This document shows, piece after piece, positions 59,882 through 64,000 of a stretch of DNA of 64,000 nucleotides. The DNA comes from UBA5336 sp964412785 (lineage in GTDB: Bacteria > Pseudomonadota > Alphaproteobacteria > Caulobacterales > Hyphomonadaceae), in the NCBI GenBank assembly GCA_964412785.1, contig CAYPQD010000006.1, positions 1-64,000 of the forward strand. The letters are read 5' to 3'. Numbering within the stretch: position 1 is the first letter of the stretch; each line of letters begins with the position of its first letter. The translations under genes were made by a program, and so were the position numbers. The notes below the pieces were generated by a model, which made no database searches, was not told the origin of the DNA, and worked only from the letters and a program-made list of their open reading frames with translations.

Positions 59882-60828
59882 CCGACCCCATTGCTGCAGC
59901 GCCTGCCCCGATTGCCGGTGCCGGAGACTATCTCAACCTCCTCAAGCCGCGCATCATGATGCTTGTGGTGTTCACCGCGGCTGCTGGCCTTGTGGCCGCG
60001 CCGGCCGAGATGAACCCCGTGCTGGCGGTGATCGCGCTCATTGCGATCGCGCTCGGCTCCGGCGCGGCGGGCGCGATCAACATGTGGTATGACGCCGACA
60101 TCGACGCGATGATGGCGCGCACAGCGACGCGTCCGATCCCGTCCGGCGCCGTGCCGGCGGATGAGGCGCTCGCCACCGGCCTCATCCTGGCAGGCGTGTC
60201 CGTGTTGCTGATGTGGCTGGCGACCAACACCGTCGCGGCGATGCTGCTGGCCGGCTCGATCGCCTATTATGGCGTCCTCTATACCATGTGGCTGAAGCGC
60301 CGCACGCCGCAGAACATCGTGATTGGCGGCGGCGCGGGCGCCTTCCCGCCGGTGATCGGCTGGGCCGCCGTGACCGGCACCGCGCCGCTCGATGCCTGGA
60401 TCCTTTTCGCCATCATCTTCTTCTGGACGCCGCCGCACTTCTGGGCGCTCTCCCTGCTGGCGCACAGGCAGTATGCCCGGGTCGGCGTGCCGATGCTTCC
60501 GGTGACCCATGGCGCCGCGGAGACGCGCCGACAGGTACTCCTCTACACCCTGGTGATGGTTGCCGCCTCGCTGGCGCCAATGCTGACCGGGCTTGGCGGT
60601 TGGCTCTACCTCACCGGCGCGGCGCTCTTCGGTGCCGTCTTCCTTGCCCTGGCGGTGCGCCTGATACGCAGCCGGGCGGGGGAGGATGAGGCCACGCCGG
60701 GCGACTTCAAGGCGGCGAAATCGCTGTTTGCCTTTTCCATCCTTTACCTGTTCGCCCTGTTTGCCCTGGTGATCGCCGAGCATGGCGCCGGGCTGCACAT
60801 GCCTGTCACTGGAGCGCTGCATGGCTGA
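59878..60828 (+). CDS. ctaB: Protoheme IX farnesyltransferase (heme O synthase)
   Basis: A 316-residue UbiA-fold membrane enzyme that farnesylates heme B to heme O, the precursor of heme A. NMWYDADIDAMMARTATRPI is the Asp-rich motif, PPVIGWAAVTGTAPLDAWIL and WTPPHFWALSLLAHRQYARV follow, with about nine hydrophobic helices. It starts by ATGA overlap with the preceding gene and overlaps coxF by 8 bases. Confidence 0.95.
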   Translation: MTDPIAAAPAPIAGAGDYLNLLKPRIMMLVVFTAAAGLVAAPAEMNPVLAVIALIAIALGSGAAGAINMWYDADIDAMMARTATRPIPSGAVPADEALATGLILAGVSVLLMWLATNTVAAMLLAGSIAYYGVLYTMWLKRRTPQNIVIGGGAGAFPPVIGWAAVTGTAPLDAWILFAIIFFWTPPHFWALSLLAHRQYARVGVPMLPVTHGAAETRRQVLLYTLVMVAASLAPMLTGLGGWLYLTGAALFGAVFLALAVRLIRSRAGEDEATPGDFKAAKSLFAFSILYLFALFALVIAEHGAGLHMPVTGALHG

Positions 60829-60991
60829 CCCGCTTGGCGACCGGCCCGAAACCCGCCCGCTCAGCAAGGCGGAGCTTGCCGCCCGCCGGCGCCGCAATGT
60901 CTGGCTGGCGCTGGCGCTCGCCGGCTTCGTCGTCCTTGTCGGCCTGGTCACCGTGATCCGCCTTGGCAGTGGCATACCGGAGCGCATGTGA
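60821..60991 (+). CDS. CoxF-like small oxidase-cluster protein
   Basis: A 56-residue protein with one membrane helix (VWLALALAGFVVLVGLVTVI) preceded by a basic segment (LAARRRRN). Small proteins of this form lie between ctaB and ctaG in many alphaproteobacteria and are called CoxF; the exact function is unsettled. It overlaps both neighbours, which supports it being translated. Confidence 0.8.
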   Translation: MADPLGDRPETRPLSKAELAARRRRNVWLALALAGFVVLVGLVTVIRLGSGIPERM

Positions 60992-61542
60992 TGACCCCGA
61001 ACACGAAGATCGCCCTGTCTGCCAGCACCCTCGTGGCTGCCATGCTCGGCCTCGCCTTTGCCTCCAAGCCCCTCTATGACACCTTCTGCCGTGTCACGGG
61101 ATTTGGCGGCACCACCCGGATCGCCACCGAAATGCCGGACGCGGTACTGGATCGGGCCGTCGAGGTCCGCTTCGACGCCAATGTCTCCGGTGCGCCGGTG
61201 CGCTTCCGCCCGCAGCAGGTCTCCCAGGCGGTCCACCTCGGCGAACACAAGCTGGCCTTCTACGAAGTCACCAATGACGGTACCGAGCCGGTCAGCATGA
61301 TCGCCAGCTTCAACGTCACCCCGCACAAGGCCGGCGCCTATTTCAACAAGCTCTCCTGCTTCTGCTTCGAGGAGCGGGTGATCGGACCGGGCGAGACCCG
61401 TTCGCTGCCGGTGGTCTATTTCGTCTCCCCCGATCTCGACGACAAGCGCATCCTCGACGATGTGCACACCATCACGCTGTCCTATACCTTCTTCGACACC
61501 AATGCCTGGAAGGGTGCGACGAATGGAGCGGCAGGCGACTAG
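60991..61542 (+). CDS. ctaG: Cytochrome c oxidase assembly protein CtaG/Cox11
   Basis: A 183-residue copper chaperone that delivers CuB to subunit I. One N-terminal membrane helix (LSASTLVAAMLGLAFASKPL) precedes the periplasmic domain with YDTFCRVTGFGG and FNKLSCFCFEERVIGPGE, the CFCF copper-binding pair, then PVVYFVSPDLDDKRILDDVH. The ATG at 60991 shares its first base with the last base of the coxF stop. Length typical for the family. Confidence 0.94.
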   Translation: MTPNTKIALSASTLVAAMLGLAFASKPLYDTFCRVTGFGGTTRIATEMPDAVLDRAVEVRFDANVSGAPVRFRPQQVSQAVHLGEHKLAFYEVTNDGTEPVSMIASFNVTPHKAGAYFNKLSCFCFEERVIGPGETRSLPVVYFVSPDLDDKRILDDVHTITLSYTFFDTNAWKGATNGAAGD

Positions 61543-61550
61543 GGCGTTGC

Positions 61551-61566
61551 GAGCCGGCGCCGGCTC
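61551..61566. other. Perfect 16-base palindrome after ctaG
   Basis: GAGCCGGCGCCGGCTC lies 8 bases after the ctaG stop and about 50 bases before ctaE. It could be a processing or weak termination signal; there is no T-run. Confidence 0.3.
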
Positions 61567-61616
61567 GGTCTAAACACAAGACCAGTCAGGACAAAGACCG
61601 GCAGGACGACAGACCC

Positions 61617-62486
61617 ATGGCGCACGGCGACGTGAAGCACGACTACCATCTCGTCAATCCCTCTCCGTGGCCGCTGATCGGCTCACTCGGCGTAACCGTT
61701 ACCGCCATCGGCCTTGTCACCTATATGAAGGGCCTTTTCGGCATGCAGGAGGGGACCTGGTGGCTGCTCGCCATCGGGGCCGCGATCATTGTCTACACCA
61801 TGTTCGGCTGGTGGCGCGAAGTCATCAAGGAAAGCCGGGCCGGCGACCACACCCCGGTCGTCGAGATCGGCCTGCGCTATGGCATGATCCTGTTCATCGC
61901 CTCGGAAGTGATGTTCTTCGTCGCCTGGTTCTGGGGCTTCTTCGAATTCGCGATCTTCTGGCCGGAGCGCACCGCGAGCTGGGATGCGGACAACCCGATC
62001 TATGCCGACGGGCTGCTGCGCTTCGCCGACTGGCCGCCGGCCGGGGTGGAGACGTTCGACCCCTTCCACCTGCCGCTGATGAATACCCTCGTCCTCCTGC
62101 TGTCCGGCACGACTGTCACCTGGTCCCACCACGCGCTCCAGCATGGCGATCGCGAGGGCGCGCGCAACGGCCTCATCCTGACAGTCCTGCTCGGGGCATT
62201 CTTCACCGTCCTGCAGGTCTATGAGTACAGCCATGCCCAGTTCACCTATGATGGCACCCTTTACGGCTCGGCCTTCTACATGGCGACCGGTTTCCACGGC
62301 GCCCACGTCGTCATCGGCACGATCTTCCTCGCGGTGTGCCTGCTGCGGCTGATGGCGGGCGGGTTCACGCCCCAGAAACATTTCGGCTTCGAGGCGGCGG
62401 CCTGGTACTGGCACTTTGTCGATGTGGTCTGGCTGTTCCTGTTCGCCTTCGTCTATGTGGCGCCGCACCTGATCCTCGGCCATTAG
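61617..62486 (+). CDS. ctaE: Cytochrome c oxidase subunit III
   Basis: A 289-residue subunit III with about seven membrane helices. Typical segments: HLVNPSPWPLIGSLGVTVTA, LFIASEVMFFVAWFWGFFEF, TWSHHALQHGDREGARNGL, FHGAHVVIGTIFLAVCLLRL and YWHFVDVVWLFLFAFVYV. It stabilises the proton-pumping core with CtaC and CtaD. Clear ribosome site AGGACGAC upstream. Confidence 0.96.
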   Translation: MAHGDVKHDYHLVNPSPWPLIGSLGVTVTAIGLVTYMKGLFGMQEGTWWLLAIGAAIIVYTMFGWWREVIKESRAGDHTPVVEIGLRYGMILFIASEVMFFVAWFWGFFEFAIFWPERTASWDADNPIYADGLLRFADWPPAGVETFDPFHLPLMNTLVLLLSGTTVTWSHHALQHGDREGARNGLILTVLLGAFFTVLQVYEYSHAQFTYDGTLYGSAFYMATGFHGAHVVIGTIFLAVCLLRLMAGGFTPQKHFGFEAAAWYWHFVDVVWLFLFAFVYVAPHLILGH

Positions 62487-62522
62487 GGCCGGGGCGCAGG
62501 CAGGCGCAGGCCAGACTTCCCC

Positions 62523-63212
62523 GTGACCTTCCGGCCGCTCCCGGTCCTGACAGGCCTGACCCTTGTCTCTCTGGCCATCCTGCTGTGGCTTGGCCAGTGG
62601 CAGTATGGCCGCTTTGAAGACAAGATGGCCCGTGATCCGGCGCCGGATATCCCGGTCACCCGCCTTGACCTGACCTTCGAGCCCGGCTGGGCTGGGCCGG
62701 CGCAGTATGTCTACGGCATTGCCGATGGTGAGGCTGTCTGGCGCCGCTATGTCCCCGCCCGCCTTGGCGAAACCGGCGAACTTGTCCTGCTGATGCTGGA
62801 CGCGCAGGGTGCTGTGACGCCGAAGTCCGAACCGCTGCCGGGCCTGCGCGCCCTTCGCCTGGAGGGCCGGGTTTTCGAACGCCCGGACCGTGGACAGTCT
62901 GCGCGCAATGCCCCTGCTGACGGTCTGTGGTATACCTTTGACACCCCAGGCATTCTCGCTGCCATGGGACTTGAGGCCGATACGGTCCGTGTCGCCGAGC
63001 CACTGACCATGCAGGTGCGGCTCGGCGGGCAGACGGAGCGCACACGCATGGCCGCCAATCCCTATGCCGCGCCGACGCCGATCGACCCGCTGCCGCCCCA
63101 GCGCCATTTCGGCTATGCCTTGACCTGGTGGGGCCTGGCGGCAACCCTGATTGGGGTGTATCTCGCCTACCACGTCTCGCGCGGCCGGCTGAGTTTCGGG
63201 AAGCGGCGATGA
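62523..63212 (+). CDS. SURF1-family oxidase assembly protein
   Basis: A 229-residue protein with two membrane helices, at the N-terminus (LTGLTLVSLAILLWLGQWQY) and at the C-terminus (YALTWWGLAATLIGVYLAYH), the SURF1 topology. It has the conserved WQYGRFEDK, a periplasmic strand-rich middle and RHFGYALTWWGLA near the end. SURF1 helps insert heme A into subunit I. A GTG start at 62523; the stop overlaps thrC (ATGA). Confidence 0.9.
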   Translation: MTFRPLPVLTGLTLVSLAILLWLGQWQYGRFEDKMARDPAPDIPVTRLDLTFEPGWAGPAQYVYGIADGEAVWRRYVPARLGETGELVLLMLDAQGAVTPKSEPLPGLRALRLEGRVFERPDRGQSARNAPADGLWYTFDTPGILAAMGLEADTVRVAEPLTMQVRLGGQTERTRMAANPYAAPTPIDPLPPQRHFGYALTWWGLAATLIGVYLAYHVSRGRLSFGKRR

Positions 63213-64000
63213 AATACGTCTCCACACGTGGCCTCGCACCGCCGGTCGGGTTTCTCGATGCCTGCCTTGCCGGGCTCGCCCCCGATGGCGGTCTTTACGT
63301 TCCGGAAACCTGGCCCTCGATCGCGCCGGCGAAGACGGGCGAGCCCTATGCGGAGATTGCCGCGCGCATTCTCGCCGCCTTTGCCGGTGGGGATGTCGGC
63401 CATGACACCCTGCTCGGCATGTGCGCTTCTGCCTATGGCCGCTTCGAGCACGCCGCCGTGGTGCCGCTGGTGCAGTGGGACAGTGATCGCTGGATCCTGG
63501 AGCTTCACCATGGGCCGACACTCGCTTTCAAGGACGTGGCGATGCAGATCATCGCCGAGCTGTTCGACCATGCCCTGGAGGCCCGCGGCGAACGGATGAG
63601 CGTCATCTGCGCGACCAGTGGCGACACCGGTGGCGCCGCCGCGGCGGCCTTCGCCGGCAGCCGGCGTGTCAGCCTGACCATCCTGCACCCGCATCAGCGG
63701 ATCTCGCCGGTCCAGCGCCGGTTCATGACGACAACCGGCGCCGAAACGGTGCAGAATCTCGCAGTCGACGCCGATTTCGACGCCTGCCAGGCAATCGTGA
63801 AAGCCCTGTTTGCCGATCGCGCGCTGGCCGACGCGGTGAACCTCTCCGGCGTCAATTCCATCAACTGGGCGCGGATCGCAGCCCAGAGCGCCTATTATGC
63901 CGCCGCCCAGTCTGCGCTGGGACCTGACCGGCCGCTGCGTTTCGTCGTGCCGAGTGGCAATATGGGCGACGCACTGGCGGGGTATGTGGCTGCGCGCTGC
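63209..64000 (+). CDS. thrC: Threonine synthase, cut by the window end
   Basis: The first 264 residues of threonine synthase, which makes threonine from O-phosphohomoserine. MKYVSTRGLAPPVGFLDACL is followed by LHHGPTLAFKDVAMQIIAEL with the PLP lysine, ICATSGDTGGAAAAAFAGSR (phosphate loop) and NSINWARIAAQSAYYAAAQS. Translation is coupled to surf1 by an ATGA overlap, which is a common alphaproteobacterial arrangement. The rest lies outside. Confidence 0.95.
   Translation, partial: MKYVSTRGLAPPVGFLDACLAGLAPDGGLYVPETWPSIAPAKTGEPYAEIAARILAAFAGGDVGHDTLLGMCASAYGRFEHAAVVPLVQWDSDRWILELHHGPTLAFKDVAMQIIAELFDHALEARGERMSVICATSGDTGGAAAAAFAGSRRVSLTILHPHQRISPVQRRFMTTTGAETVQNLAVDADFDACQAIVKALFADRALADAVNLSGVNSINWARIAAQSAYYAAAQSALGPDRPLRFVVPSGNMGDALAGYVAARC

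Noticed and set aside
1..64000. CRISPR arrays, insertion sequences, rRNA genes, prophage structural genes
   Set aside because: No regularly spaced repeats, transposases, rRNA segments or capsid/tail genes were seen. The GH108 domain alone does not indicate a prophage.

Overview
The window is GC-rich, densely packed bacterial DNA with strong G/C third-position bias. It reads as a chromosome of an alphaproteobacterium, most likely in or near the Maricaulales/Hyphomonadaceae/Caulobacterales. The pointers are the order def-fmt-truA next to rmuC, glnB directly before glnA, an aa3 oxidase operon ctaC-ctaD-ctaB-coxF-ctaG-ctaE-surf1 running into thrC, a plant-type GshA, and pmbA-cysQ-DUF4170 next to an MsbA-like exporter. 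The placement is inferred from gene content, not from a search. There are two runs of exactly 100 N (6014-6113 and 12175-12274), so this is scaffolded draft sequence. The second run is flanked by the same 55 bases on both sides and is probably an unmerged contig overlap. The first probably hides real coding sequence.

Layout. 1-5.4 kb: start of icd, a 660-base stretch with no convincing gene, a TrmJ-like methyltransferase, then def-small membrane protein-fmt-truA and rmuC on the minus strand. 5.5-9.9 kb: an interrupted subtilase with a small partner gene, an alpha/beta hydrolase, a DUF4197 lipoprotein, a crotonase-family enzyme, a hypothetical gene and a methyltransferase remnant. 10-16.8 kb: parE, a metallophosphoesterase, the glnB-glnA nitrogen operon, a histidine phosphatase and NnrD. 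16.9-25 kb is the accessory-looking part: a 1239-residue protein joining an unknown N-terminal region, a GH108 muramidase-type domain, helical repeats and a trypsin-like protease, then tRNA-Leu with a direct repeat at its 3' end, then a 1293-residue RTX protein.

25.3-34 kb: tRNA-Val, a large hairpin, a small conserved-looking gene, gph, glmU-rpiA-IscA type, a secreted protein, PlsC/TetR, glutathione reductase and a GNAT. 33.9-39 kb: isobutyryl-CoA dehydrogenase, a TauD-type dioxygenase, an antitoxin/PIN pair coupled to 3-hydroxyisobutyryl-CoA hydrolase, and a MarR regulator with repeated upstream boxes. 39-49 kb: envelope and housekeeping genes, including the pmbA-cysQ-DUF4170-ABC exporter cluster, a desaturase and UbiA. 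49-56 kb: RsmE, GshA, a POT transporter, a cupin, rhodanese-TldD and a TPR protein. 56.5-64 kb: the cytochrome c oxidase operon and thrC, cut by the window end.

How the genes connect. GshA and Gor make and recycle glutathione. TldD and PmbA (TldE), about 12 kb apart, form one protease. The acyl-CoA dehydrogenase and HIBCH are two steps of valine breakdown. CtaB, CtaG, CoxF and Surf1 build heme A, CuB and the oxidase around CtaC/D/E. The most notable items are the GH108-TPR-trypsin fusion, a ligand-less relative of the C-terminal half of CtaD inside the oxidase operon, the subtilase with an I9-like small neighbour, a PIN toxin that seems to lack its central active-site segment, and a family of dispersed intergenic palindromes.
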